Positions 46,301 through 55,704 of a DNA stretch of 64,000 bases are shown here, in pieces. The position numbers were made by a program, and so were the translations under genes. How positions within the stretch are numbered: the first letter of the stretch is position 1; each line of letters opens with the position of its first letter. This DNA is from Madurella fahalii (lineage: Eukaryota; Ascomycota; Sordariomycetes; Sordariales). Below the pieces are notes generated by a model, which saw only the letters and a program-made list of their open reading frames with translations, ran no database searches and was not told the DNA's origin. The stretch covers positions 2,666,001 to 2,730,000 of the forward strand of contig CM056876.1 in assembly GCA_029876055.1 (NCBI GenBank), read 5' to 3'.

Positions 46301-46563
46301 CTAACGGCAGGCTCGATTTGGTATCGCTACTACTCAGCCATGGTGCGAAGACTACTGGAACGGGCCATCGCCAGTTTCTGCGGGCTATCAAGAAGGCTGA
46401 GTTCCATAGTCATCATGCTGTGGTTTCACTCCTGAGAAGTCATCGTCCGTGGACCGAAGAGGACGGATGCCGCTTCAGTCAGGACGAGCATCTGCTGGAC
46501 GATGGAGTTTCGGACTCTGAATGTTCGGACTCTGACTGCGATCAGCCCCATCGTATACCTTAA
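43321..46563 (+). pseudogene. Clr5-domain ankyrin-repeat gene, multiply frameshifted
   Basis: ATG at 43321 starts a Clr5 domain (EEEWRTHKATIRNLYL, EMSNRGFTAS), with a plausible intron (GTTAGT to TTGTAG, 43461-43512) leading to KSQMESK. Ankyrin-type sequence then runs to 46563 across several frames: LIHWLLRCGFDPN and GELVRLLLDNGARADACGG (43832-44548 frame), then 44533-45558, then RPPNKEADILGGTAVAIAVCGGNPDILEML (about 45548-45650), then 45776-46102 (VIRLLIRHGYDVNERDDD) and 46060-46563 (LELVRLLLDTGADTNGR, HLAVAKVLLDH). The last break is a two-base insertion inside the TALQ-AAKDDNLE junction near 46078. At least five frameshifts but few stops. The acidic C-terminus (SDSECSDSDCDQ) is intact. Such proteins are common, often fast-evolving, in fungal self-recognition repertoires. 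Confidence 0.75.
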
Positions 46564-47629
46564 ACGAAGCACTGAGCTGGTCTGAGTATTGGGCAGGCCA
46601 AAAATATAGCGGCAAGAACATATTAAAGACAAACTATAGTATAGCCGAGTCCAATCATGAAAGACCAGACAGGAATGTAATACTTGCTTTGGTGTACTCA
46701 GACAGTGTAGATCTAGTACTCAGTTGCCTCCTCCTATACCTTCCTGAGTGCGATATAATCTATAGCGGTAATTACCTTGTCAGCGTAAATACATAGCTCC
46801 CCTTGTACTATATCCGGAGAAGAGAGTGTTTATATAGTTACTATTCCTCCCCATTCCTCTCAAAAGTGGAAACCGTCTAGCAGCGCTTCTTGAGTTTTGA
46901 ATACATTCTAATATATAATTACCGTATCCAAAGGTATAGAATGCCTAGCTATATCTGGTAGTCCTCCGTCTGCCTTCTCTAATATCCGGCGACAACTAAA
47001 GGATATATAAACAATTAGGATCCCCGGTTTCTACCTAACTAAACATTTCAGCGCTCATTTATCACCGAGATCCGCCCTTCCGCCCATCTACCAAGTGCCT
47101 TAGCCGCAAAGCTCGCGTTGTCCACTTTACAGCACTGCCTGATAGGAGGGAAGGGCTCACCTCGCCATTCAAATACAAGGTAGTGAAGGATTGTTGATTA
47201 GTAATAACGCCTGTCATTACTTAGAAATCATATCTACATTACTGGTAATGATCTACGTGGGGTACTGGCATATCTCTTGGGGCTTACTAGGCGCTCGAGG
47301 TGCGCGGGGTGATAATTATGTGCAAACGCCAATCACGCGTTACCTCGAACGCTCGATAATAGACAATTCGGCGTTCTCTACCAGATCAGTAGCGGTGGCA
47401 CCAATATATTGGCTGCGCGTCAAGCCACACTGCATGTCACAGGCTGAAAGTTGGGGTTGTACAATCAGGGGCTTGCCGCGACACCGGTTGAAAGATAAGG
47501 TAGGTAGCTAAAATGTCGTCTTTATCCCAAGAGAGCCATGGTAACAGTCTAACCGGCACGACAGTAGATCTCAACCTCGAACCATTCCACCTTCACCAAG
47601 AGAAGTCCAACCCCCGACACCAACTCGAG
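46564..47629. other. AT-rich intergenic DNA
   Basis: Very AT- and TA-rich from 46610 to 47060, as expected for RIP-mutated transposon remains; no recognisable coding. The last 500 bases are the promoter side of the TRI14-like gene. Confidence 0.35.
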
Positions 47630-48691
47630 ATGCGTCCAAAACTCACCAGCTACTACCTCACCAGCGCCCTTCTCTCTGCCTTCGTCCTCTCCCACCCCAA
47701 CCACAATTATCGACCATGCCCACCCCTTCCCCCGGGACGCATCACAATCCAAGCCTACCAGCTCTACCCGGAAAACCTCTCCTGGGACGCCAACCTATGC
47801 CAAGCGTACATCAGCATCCTCTACAACTCCAGCATCGGCATCTACTCCCCGGCCACCTCACAGCTCTCCGTGCTCCCGATCCCGTCCCAGACCCTCAACC
47901 CCACCTACCACATCGCCGGCGTCATCTGGGACAAGCATAGCTCGCTCGTCTCGGCCGTCGTCACGCAGGCGCTGGCCTTCCGGACCGGCGGCGTGAACAT
48001 CACCGGCGACAACTGGCTGAACAAATACGATCCCGCCGCGGGCAGGTGGCTGTGGAGCGCCAACCTCACGACCGTCTCCGGCGGCCGGTACGGTGGCTTC
48101 AACGACGTCGCGCACGACCGCGCCGGGAACAGCTGGGTGTGCGGGACCTTCCCGGGCACGATCCTCAAGGTGGACAAGACGGGCCGCCACATCACCGAGT
48201 GGTACGTGCCGAGGCAGGTGAATAGGATGGTGTGGGGGTTCACGGGGATTGAGGTCGTCGGGCGGGCGCTGTTGGTGGTGGATGTGGCGAAGGGGGCGTT
48301 GTTACGGTTTGAGGATATCCGGAAGGAGAAGGGTGGGGAGCCGGTGAGGGTGCCGGTGGAGCCGGTGCCGACGATTGTGAGAAGTGACGCGATGAGGCTG
48401 CCGGATAAGTATGGAGGGAAGGTGTTGCTGATCACGGATCAGAGTCGTGGGGTGTTGGTGTTGCGGTCGAGGGATAAGTGGAAGACGGCCGAATATTTGG
48501 GGCTCGTGCCAAATGACGCTACGCTGCCGCCAGGGGCGCTGACGGCGGCGGTTTCGCAGATGGCAAATCGCATCTATATGGTGCCCAACTGGTTTGGGGA
48601 GCCAAGGGTCGAGGGGACTTTGACCGGGAATCGGACGACGTTTTATTTGGTTGACATTACCGAGCAGGTTGACGAGCTCCTGTCTAAATGA
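47630..48691 (+). CDS. TRI14-like secreted beta-propeller protein
   Basis: Single exon. An in-frame ATG exists at 47513, but the ATG at 47630 opens a signal peptide (MRPKLTSYYLTSALLSAFVLSHP), so I prefer it; product 353 aa. Blocks LYPENLSWDANLCQAYISILYNSSIGIY, HIAGVIWDKHSSLVSAV, GGFNDVAHDRAGNSWVCGTFPGTILKVD and NRMVWGFTGIEVVG fit the SMP-30-like six-bladed propellers of the TRI14 group, first known from trichothecene clusters of Fusarium and widespread as orphans. The biochemical role is unknown. No trichothecene synthase (TRI5) or other cluster gene is near. Intact, GC-rich. Confidence 0.7.
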   Translation: MRPKLTSYYLTSALLSAFVLSHPNHNYRPCPPLPPGRITIQAYQLYPENLSWDANLCQAYISILYNSSIGIYSPATSQLSVLPIPSQTLNPTYHIAGVIWDKHSSLVSAVVTQALAFRTGGVNITGDNWLNKYDPAAGRWLWSANLTTVSGGRYGGFNDVAHDRAGNSWVCGTFPGTILKVDKTGRHITEWYVPRQVNRMVWGFTGIEVVGRALLVVDVAKGALLRFEDIRKEKGGEPVRVPVEPVPTIVRSDAMRLPDKYGGKVLLITDQSRGVLVLRSRDKWKTAEYLGLVPNDATLPPGALTAAVSQMANRIYMVPNWFGEPRVEGTLTGNRTTFYLVDITEQVDELLSK

Positions 48692-48949
48692 GAGCACGGC
48701 ACTGGAGTTTATGGTAGTTACTGTACTGAAGTACGATTCTGTGAAGCTCTGGGTTGGAGTGAATCGAATTGACATCCCACGCTCTTATACCATCATGACC
48801 TTCCGTTGCCGACAAGAAATTTGCGGAACTTTCCACCCGTCTCGCATTCCACTAAATCAAGAATACGCCGTTGCGGCATCGTAGCAATGGATCTAAGCCG
48901 CGTCAGTCATACCACCGTCAGCATCATCCCCGTTCCGCCCCATCCAGCA

Positions 48950-49357
48950 CTAAGTCCCGCCAGAAAGAAAAACTGCACTCGACGTGTAATCAAAGCACCC
49001 CTCAGACGTGCCGTACAGGAACGCATCCTTGTTGAAAAACAACTCCTTGCCTTCACCGCAGGTCAGCCAAGCGGCCGTGCTCGGCCGGGGGATGTCGGCA
49101 ACGGCCCAGGTCAGCGTATCACACTGCAGGCCGAAGGCGCCGCGCGCGTTCTGGCTTTCCTCAAACTATGTGCGCAGTTTCTGCTGTATGCGGTCGGCCA
49201 GGTCCTCGACATGCATGTACGGGTCCGGCGCGTTGCCGAATCGGCTGTACCCGAGCTGCCCTGCTTCCACCTTAACTCCCTCCCCTGCCGAGGATAGCGG
49301 CAGCGGACTGGGCGTCAGCGGCCCAACAAAAAGCCCAAGCACTGCAATTGAATCCAT
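48950..49357 (-). pseudogene. putative small secreted cysteine-containing protein with a premature TAG
   Basis: From ATG 49357 (MDSIAVLGLFVGPLTPSPLP) the frame reads through VEDLADRIQQKLRT, then TAG at 49166-49168, then continues in the same frame with FEESQNARGAFGLQCDTLTW, AAWLTCGEGKELFF and SEGCFDYTSS to TAG at 48950-48952. Total 135 codons with three cysteines in the second half. A single Gln (CAG) to TAG change, again CpA to TpA, would explain the stop. Family not recognised; size and cysteines suggest an effector-type protein. Confidence 0.4.
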
Positions 49358-49789
49358 TTCCGACCGTCAGCAGTCTATGGATTGACGAAGGGTCGTGATA
49401 AATGGCAGTTTTCGAAGCATATACGGTTCCAATATGTATTTGTTCACGCCATAATTAGATGCCTGATCTGGACTCGGGGGTTCAGGAACCGTACCAGGCC
49501 GACCTCTCCCACTCCTATCCCTATCGTGTATACACGTCTCCTTTCCTGTTCTTGATTGTGACATCTCCCTCACATATCCTCTTATAAGGTACCCCTTCTA
49601 CATCGTAGGTGGGTAGAGGAGTCAAAGTAAATGCTTCGTCGTTGTTTATACCCGGCAGATGGCCTTTGTTACACGTAGGCTAATTGGCGTTGGCATTTTT
49701 ATCACGGAATATGGATAGGGGTAAGCATAGGAATAGGGACTCAATGTTCAAGTTAAAATTTAGTTAACATCTAGGTATTTCGGGTTTCT

Positions 49790-50554
49790 TTACATCTCCT
49801 CGTCCTGTTCTTCGTTCTCGATCTCAACTTCCTCCTCATCGGTTTTCTCGTCGTCAAACTCTTTCTCTTCTTCCCCGGCCTCTTTCATCACTATATCGTT
49901 ATCTGTTTTCTTCGCTGCCGACGGGGGCCAGGGCGAGGTAAAGGTCACCATAGTGGAAGGACGATGGGGCTCCCTTCTTGCCTTGATTCGACCAGTCTTC
50001 GTGGTGTAGAAGGTGACGATAGCGGTTCTCTTGGTCTTTTCTGCTCTTCTTGCCGTCACCTTGGGAGACTTTTCCGGCTCGGATGAGTTACCGTCCTCTA
50101 AGCTTTCGGCTGCCTGGAGCAGAAGGTTCAAGCCATCAGGCTTTGGCTCTTGCTCTAGCTTTTCCTCAGGCTCCTGCTCAGGCTCCTGCTCAGGCATTTG
50201 CTCTGGTAGTTGCTCTTGGAGCCGGAGAAGCTCGGTGGCTGCTTTAGCCAACGCCATCAAGCGGCTATTATCAGGCGGCCCGGGGGGCGGAGCCAATGCT
50301 CCAGTGCCGTCTTCATTGCCCTCGGCCGCCGGAGGGACTGAGGGGTCTGGCTCGGAGGGCAGTCGCGGATTCGTGTTAGTCGCCATGTCTTTGTATAGCA
50401 GAGGTTGTTTGATGGCACCACGGTATCTTACGGCAGCTGTAGGTGGTTCATAAATACCTCGAGGAGCAGGATGCCGACGACTGACTCCGTTCAAAGTCAC
50501 ATCCCAGAACATCAACTGTTGCTGGATTGGCCAGCTACGCTGGGGACACAGCAT
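49790..50554 (-). CDS. acidic low-complexity hypothetical protein
   Basis: ATG at 50554; 254 aa. N-terminal 55 residues (MLCPQRSWPIQQQLMFWDV, NGVSRRHPAPRGIY) look structured; an internal Met at MATNTNPRLP is an alternative start. The middle has a Glu/Pro/Gln-rich repeat (PEQMPEQEPEQEPEEK), then a basic Ser/Thr segment (KTGRIKARREPHR) and a very acidic C-terminus (EEEVEIENEEQDEEM). No domain recognised; composition suggests a nuclear protein. Open frame without lesions, but low-complexity DNA can stay open by chance. Confidence 0.4.
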   Translation of the reverse strand: MLCPQRSWPIQQQLMFWDVTLNGVSRRHPAPRGIYEPPTAAVRYRGAIKQPLLYKDMATNTNPRLPSEPDPSVPPAAEGNEDGTGALAPPPGPPDNSRLMALAKAATELLRLQEQLPEQMPEQEPEQEPEEKLEQEPKPDGLNLLLQAAESLEDGNSSEPEKSPKVTARRAEKTKRTAIVTFYTTKTGRIKARREPHRPSTMVTFTSPWPPSAAKKTDNDIVMKEAGEEEKEFDDEKTDEEEVEIENEEQDEEM

Positions 50555-52367
50555 AGTTATTCATGAGACAAGACCAGATAGTTCAAGATCACTGTTTCGG
50601 TGGAAGTAACAGGCATGTTAAATTCGACCTACTACTAGTACAGCTCTACGTTAGCCTTATTCTGGCCACGCACCAGCAGGCAACTGATTTCCAAAAAGCC
50701 CCGTCACGGAATTCCCTTGGTGTCTGTTGACTTCTTTTCTTCACTGTGTGGATACTGACCTCGAATTGGGCATGAATCGAAAAGAGGTTGCATTGGACAC
50801 GGAGGTCTTCACAAAGGCCTCACGAGGCCATATTACGGGCAATGACAGGTTTGCTAGAGGTTAAGCGCTTGAAATATACGTAAGCGATGCCGGAGAACGC
50901 TTCGTCAATTCAGTTTTCGATTTCGTTAGGTAGGTAAGCTTGCGGGCCAGCAAATGTACGCAGGGAGTCCCGAGTGTAGAGTAGTAGCTCGGCTAGCTGT
51001 ACAGTGCTGCGGGTGCCAATCCATTCGGTTTCTGCTGGCGACCGAGTTGTTCATTGAATGGATGCATTGCACACAAGCGAGCATCTGGAAAATGGTCGGC
51101 ATGGCCATTTGGTCAAAGCCTTTGTTTGGGGCGTCCTTGCCGTTATGGCGCTACCACCAAGACCATCCGTCTGGAAAGGAGAGCGGCGACAGGCTTTCCA
51201 GTTGTCATCAGTGTGATGTCTCTCCATCTTATATAATATATCGTTTCTTTCTGGAAGGTTTTGGGGAATTAGTGCGCTTCTCTGCTTCGCAGCCGCAATT
51301 TTTAGCTAGCTGCCTTTCCCGAACAATCCGGAGCCGAGGAGCCGAATCGAGCCCCAGAGCGTAGATATGGTTTAAACTCTGACAGGAATCAACGTTGAGT
51401 GCAGCGAGGAATTGATTCTGTGGAGAAGCAATTTATTTGCCCTGAACGACTCGGAAAATAGGTAGTGGGTGGCGTGGAATCACATCATCGGGTATATGAT
51501 CATCGAAGCGTGAAGCATAAGGTAATTGGGTTCTCCATCGAGATTGCGTCTTTCGATGCCGTTAGATTGTTGAAGGCACTGATTGACTGCCGCAGCTAAC
51601 ACACTGCTGTCAACACTTCACTGACCCCCTGTTTGGAGCATATTATCGCGTCTGGCCAGGGGCAGCGCGCCCTGACTTAAGACTGCCATTACGAACTATT
51701 AGCCAGTGGGTTAACCAGGTCAGGACCAAAAGCAGAGCCAAGATCAGGGGCCCTGCAGTAGAGCAAGCGTCAAGGAATTTATTCGAGCTTAGGAGGAGCG
51801 TTGGAAAACGCAGGTCGGAGGCCGGCATACTAGGCTAGCTAACGAAGGCGCTCCCGAACTACTATTTACCGACAAGACATTACGGAAGCACCAGAACCTT
51901 ACCAAAGCTCAGAGCTATCTTGATGGTATTGTCGAATGCAAATATCAGTTGGAAAATACATCGGTGGGGCATGTTTTGGGATCCTTCCCGGTACCTAGTG
52001 CATGTAGTAGGGGGGAAAATTTTTTGCTACAACAGCAGTGCTTGGCACAGGATTGATGGCTCGCTGTCCTCATTGGTGCGTCCGCGGCACTTGAGGCGGA
52101 TTCCACGGTGGCACAGCGTAATTAAAGCGTTGGGTCACGCTGCGGTTAAAAGGGGGGAGACCACATTCCTACATGTACAGTCCGTGGAGAAATACATACG
52201 CAGCCCACTCACTATCAGTGCACCACCAACCCATGACCATTCCGAAAATTTGAAACGACAAACAGCAGCCAAACGAAGCCACCAAACCACTGTGACGAAG
52301 GAGAAACAGCACTCCAGTCGCTTTGCACATAATCCCTTGCAATCGGCCCCGCTCGGACAAATTGACA
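50555..52367. other. intergenic with LINE remnant
   Basis: No intact gene recognised. LINE fragment B lies at 51740-51925. The last 200 bases are the leader of the four-TM gene. Confidence 0.35.
51740..51925 (+). mobile_element. LINE (Tad-like) 3'-ORF fragment B
   Basis: Frame EERWKTQVGGRHTRLANEG followed by TDKTLRKHQNLTKAQSYL matches fragment A (40795-40985) and overlaps in family position with the LINE fragment at 63243-63695. Both ends truncated. Confidence 0.5.
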
Positions 52368-52959
52368 ATGGCGCGCGACAGGCTGCCCGGCCGGTTCGCC
52401 ATCGCGCTGGCCGTCTTCCACTCCCTTTCGCTCATCGCCTGCTTCGCGTCCATCGTCGCGGCCGCCATCTCAGCCAACCAAAACAAGAAGGCGGCGGTGG
52501 TAACGATTGGCGCCTTTGTCGCAGCGTTCTGGACCATCGGAGAAGATGTCGCCGAGATCGCGGCCCTGGCTGACACGCAGCGCAAATGCGTGCGTCGCTG
52601 CCCAGCTCAGTGGCTGTACCTCCTCGAGCTTGTCACGGCCATCTTCTGTTTTGCACTGCCGGCTGCGTCTATGCTCGCCTATGAGGAGGCGCGGTACCAG
52701 AGGTGCAGATATGTCCCGCATAGAGACGAGGAGAAGTTTGACTGCAAATCCAGTTCTGGGCCCATGGATACTCCGTGGATGGCATCTTTGGGGGCGATTT
52801 ACCTTGCTGCGTAGGTTTCTTTCCGTTTCTAAGATTGTTTTCATGCTGACGTCGCGCCTTGCCAGAACGATTCACTCTATTCTCTTTGTCATGAACACGG
52901 CCCTGTATTGTATCAAGAGGAGGAAGGCTCGGTCTGTTGCTCAAGAGGAGAAAGCTTGA
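52368..52959 (+). CDS. small four-transmembrane protein
   Basis: Exons 52368-52810 and 52866-52959; 55-bp intron (GTAGGT, GCTGAC, GCCAG) joins IYLAA to TIHSILF in phase. Product 178 aa with four hydrophobic helices: FAIALAVFHSLSLIACFASIVAA (about 10-32), AAVVTIGAFVAAFWTIGEDVA (about 43-63), WLYLLELVTAIFCFALPAASM (about 83-103), and MASLGAIYLAATIHSILFVMN (about 140-160). Short basic C-terminus (KRRKARSVAQEEKA) predicted cytosolic. Layout is MARVEL-like but no family is certain. The ATG at 52368 follows ATTGACA; an upstream in-frame ATG at 52323 adds a poor N-terminus and is disfavoured. Confidence 0.6.
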
Positions 52960-54253
52960 AACAGAGCGGTAACTGGATAACTTGTAGTAATAATAGTGAT
53001 ATGGATTCTTTGCTAATCATATTCTCTTGTCAAAACCTAGAACGCAGAGTTTGTGTAATAGTAGGGTTCTGTGGACAAGAAGATGGGTGTGAGGATATAT
53101 CCTCATTACTTATTCCTGCACTGATAGAGTTGGGGAAAACTGTCCCCAGAGGACTAGTCCTGGGGAATCTCTTTGGGCTCTGTTGTGCTTGAGGTACCTG
53201 GTCAAGGTACTACTCAGCCACCTCGGCACGCCTGGGTCAAAAGGCTAACTTAAGGAACAGCGACCTTACTGTAACCTACACCACTTTCTCTTCCTGCCGC
53301 CTGATCGCGCTCTGGCTCTCAAATTCCATTCGCCTTCTTTAGTTTGTTCTTTCTTTTGCTGGAGAGGCTCGGCCGCCCCAAACGGCTTAATTACAGGCAT
53401 TCGCACCTCGGTTGCGCTCAACGGGCGGTCATCCCACGAGCACCCAGAGGTTACTATTAAACTAAGAAAGAATCGAGAGACTTTCATTATCACCATCCTC
53501 CTGTATCTTTTTGACTGCAATTTTTCTGCCATTCGCCCCACTCCTTTCTTCGGTTTCTTCTTTTCCGCTGCTACGTTATTCGGTGTTCCGGCCTCCAATG
53601 GCGAAAGGCTTGTGTAGCTGAGCAAGAGATATATATGGCAGGACTGGACTTTGAGATTGTTTGGTTGCGTGGATGTGGGGGGTGAAATACGAGAAGTAGG
53701 ATGCATGCTATCATTGGGCATTACTACTTACATACCTGACGGAGCCACCCACCAATGGTTCTCCTTCATCTCCTTTCTCTGCTTCATATGGGGGTGCACC
53801 GGATTCTTGCCTCTTGAGCCCCCGCTCACTCGAGTCTTTCTGCTCCATCCTACCGTCCCTTCTGCCTAACGTTCTCGGTGGTTCAAATGCGCTGGCAACA
53901 GTGACTGACTAGGTGCTCAGGTTAGTTATTCAGATTTTATAGAACGCTTTCGCGTCGGATATAACCTATCGCTTCGATGCCAGAACACTCTTACGCTCCT
54001 ATCACGCCAGCATCGCGGCATACAGCATATACCACTATAGTAAGCTCAACAGCGGGCTATTCGGAAAGATAGAGTCGTCCAAGTAGCGGGCGGAATCACT
54101 CTATCCTTAACTGGGAACACAGCGTCTGGCAACGCTATGCAATTCAATGGACCGATACAGTATTTTAACGGTACGGCTGTCGTGTAGCTACGACTGTTGC
54201 TTTCTGTTAGGGTCAACGGTAGATATGCATATCAATTTTGACTCTATCTGCAG
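52960..54253. other. intergenic, no gene recognised
   Basis: Contains a short reverse-oriented piece of the dispersed repeat end at 53128-53153. A 151-codon minus frame (53266-53721) is basic and low-complexity and is not supported. Confidence 0.35.
53128..53153 (-). repeat. fragment of the dispersed repeat (terminal 26 bp)
   Basis: GAGTTGGGGAAAACTGTCCC and the next bases are the reverse complement of the common repeat end (GGGGACTGTTTTCCCCAACTC in the full copies). Followed by an unrelated palindrome, CAGAGGACTAGTCCTG. Confidence 0.55.
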
Positions 54254-55704
54254 ATCCGGAAAGCAAAGAGGATCTCTGACTCCGGGACCTATACATCACC
54301 AATCCCGATCTCGACAGGCAACGCATCGAGGCCGTCAAGGGGCGCCTGCTGCCGGATTCGTACTGCTAGATCCTGGAGCAGACCGCCTTCCGGCGGTGGC
54401 GGGAGAAACCCGACGCCCGCCTGCTCTAGATTAAGGGCGGCCCTGGTACCGGTAAGACGATGTTGGCCTGCGGCATCGTCAAAAACTTGCAGGAGTAACC
54501 TTCAAAGGGAAGACCGCCTGTCTTTCTTCTTTTGCGAAGCCGGCAAGAAGAGTAACAACAGCGCCATGGCCGTGTTACGCGGTCTGATGTACTTACTCAT
54601 TGGCCAGCAGCCAGAACTCATTAACCACGTGCTTGAAGAACACGAGAGAGCCGGCTCGAAGCTGTTTGAAGGCCCTGGGGCTTGGTACGCGTTGCGTGGC
54701 ATTTTCCTCAGTATTTTACAGGACTTGAGCCGGGAACCTGACAAAGGTGTGACTTATTTCGTCATTGACGCACTCAACAAGTGCGGTACGGACCTTGACA
54801 AACTGCTTTCCTTGATTGTCGAAGTGTCGGCAAAACCTGGCGTCAAATGGCTAGTGACAGGTTCCCGCCTGCTGGAAATCAGGAATAGTCTCGGAATCGG
54901 CAAGTCCGGGGAGCGGCAGGCCCTAGACGTAGACAACCACAGTAAAGCCATCTCACACGCTGTCGGCGCTTATATCGGCCGGTGCGCCTCCGAGCTTGCG
55001 GGCACACAGGGGGTGACCTGCGTCAACAGTTTGGCCGAGGCCTGCGGAATAAAGCAGGAGGGACGTTTCAGGACGTAGCGCTCGCTGTTGCAAAATCTTA
55101 GAACCGTAGCACACTCAGAGCTGCTGGCCGTCCTGAGAGACGCGGCGCCAGACATTGAGGGGCTGTACAGACAGGCGTCAAACCGCATCCAGACCTGGAG
55201 CCGGAAACCCGACATCTCTGCACAAATGTCTTAGCCAACCTAGCCATAGCCCACCGTCCTTTGCACCGCGAAGAGTTCTACGCTCTATCAGGCTTAGCCT
55301 CCACCAGCAGCGCCGACGACATCATACAGAAGTGTAACTCCTTTGCCATCAAGGGTGCTAACATCGGCGGTGCTACCACTTTCGCGGTTAACCCATCCAC
55401 CAAGGACTTTCTCCGCAGGAACAGAACCCTCTTCCCCAATGGCCTCGAGAGCACCTAACACGTGGTCTTCTCGCAGTCGCTCAGACTCATGGAGGCCGCG
55501 CTACGGCGCGACATGTACGACCTCAGTTACCCTTGGTTCCTCGCTGCGAACGCCAAGGTCCCCGAACCGAACCGTCTAACCGCAACCGGTTTTACCTGCG
55601 AGTATTGGATTGAGTACCTCGTCGCTAGCTACTACCATGGCCCCGACATGCAAGGCGACGGCGTCTTCGTCGCGTTTCTCCAAAAAGGGATATTTATTAT
55701 ATAG
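54254..55704 (+). pseudogene. NACHT-type STAND (NLR-like) gene, RIP-degraded
   Basis: From a splice-acceptor-like CTGCAG at 54248-54253: LRDLYITNPDLDRQRIEAVKG, then SYC-stop-ILEQTAFRRWRE, LL-stop-IKGGPGTGKTMLACGI (Walker A, about 54436-54460), SNNSAMAVLRGLMYLLIGQQPELI, VTYFVIDALNKC (Walker B, about 54750), PGVKWLVTGSR (sensor), and after further breaks STKDFLRRNRTLFPNG, FSQSLRLMEAALRRDMYDL and TGFTCEYWIEYL, the order of fungal NACHT-NTPase proteins of the HET-E/NWD class. TAG stands where relatives have Trp in both the RWILE and LLWIKG positions; other stops and frameshifts occur near 54490, 55076 and 55230. The downstream repeat domain is not recognisable after about 55700. Confidence 0.8.

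Noticed and set aside
53266..53721. 151-codon minus-strand frame
   Set aside because: Lys/Arg/Pro-rich low complexity, no start context or homology-like blocks.
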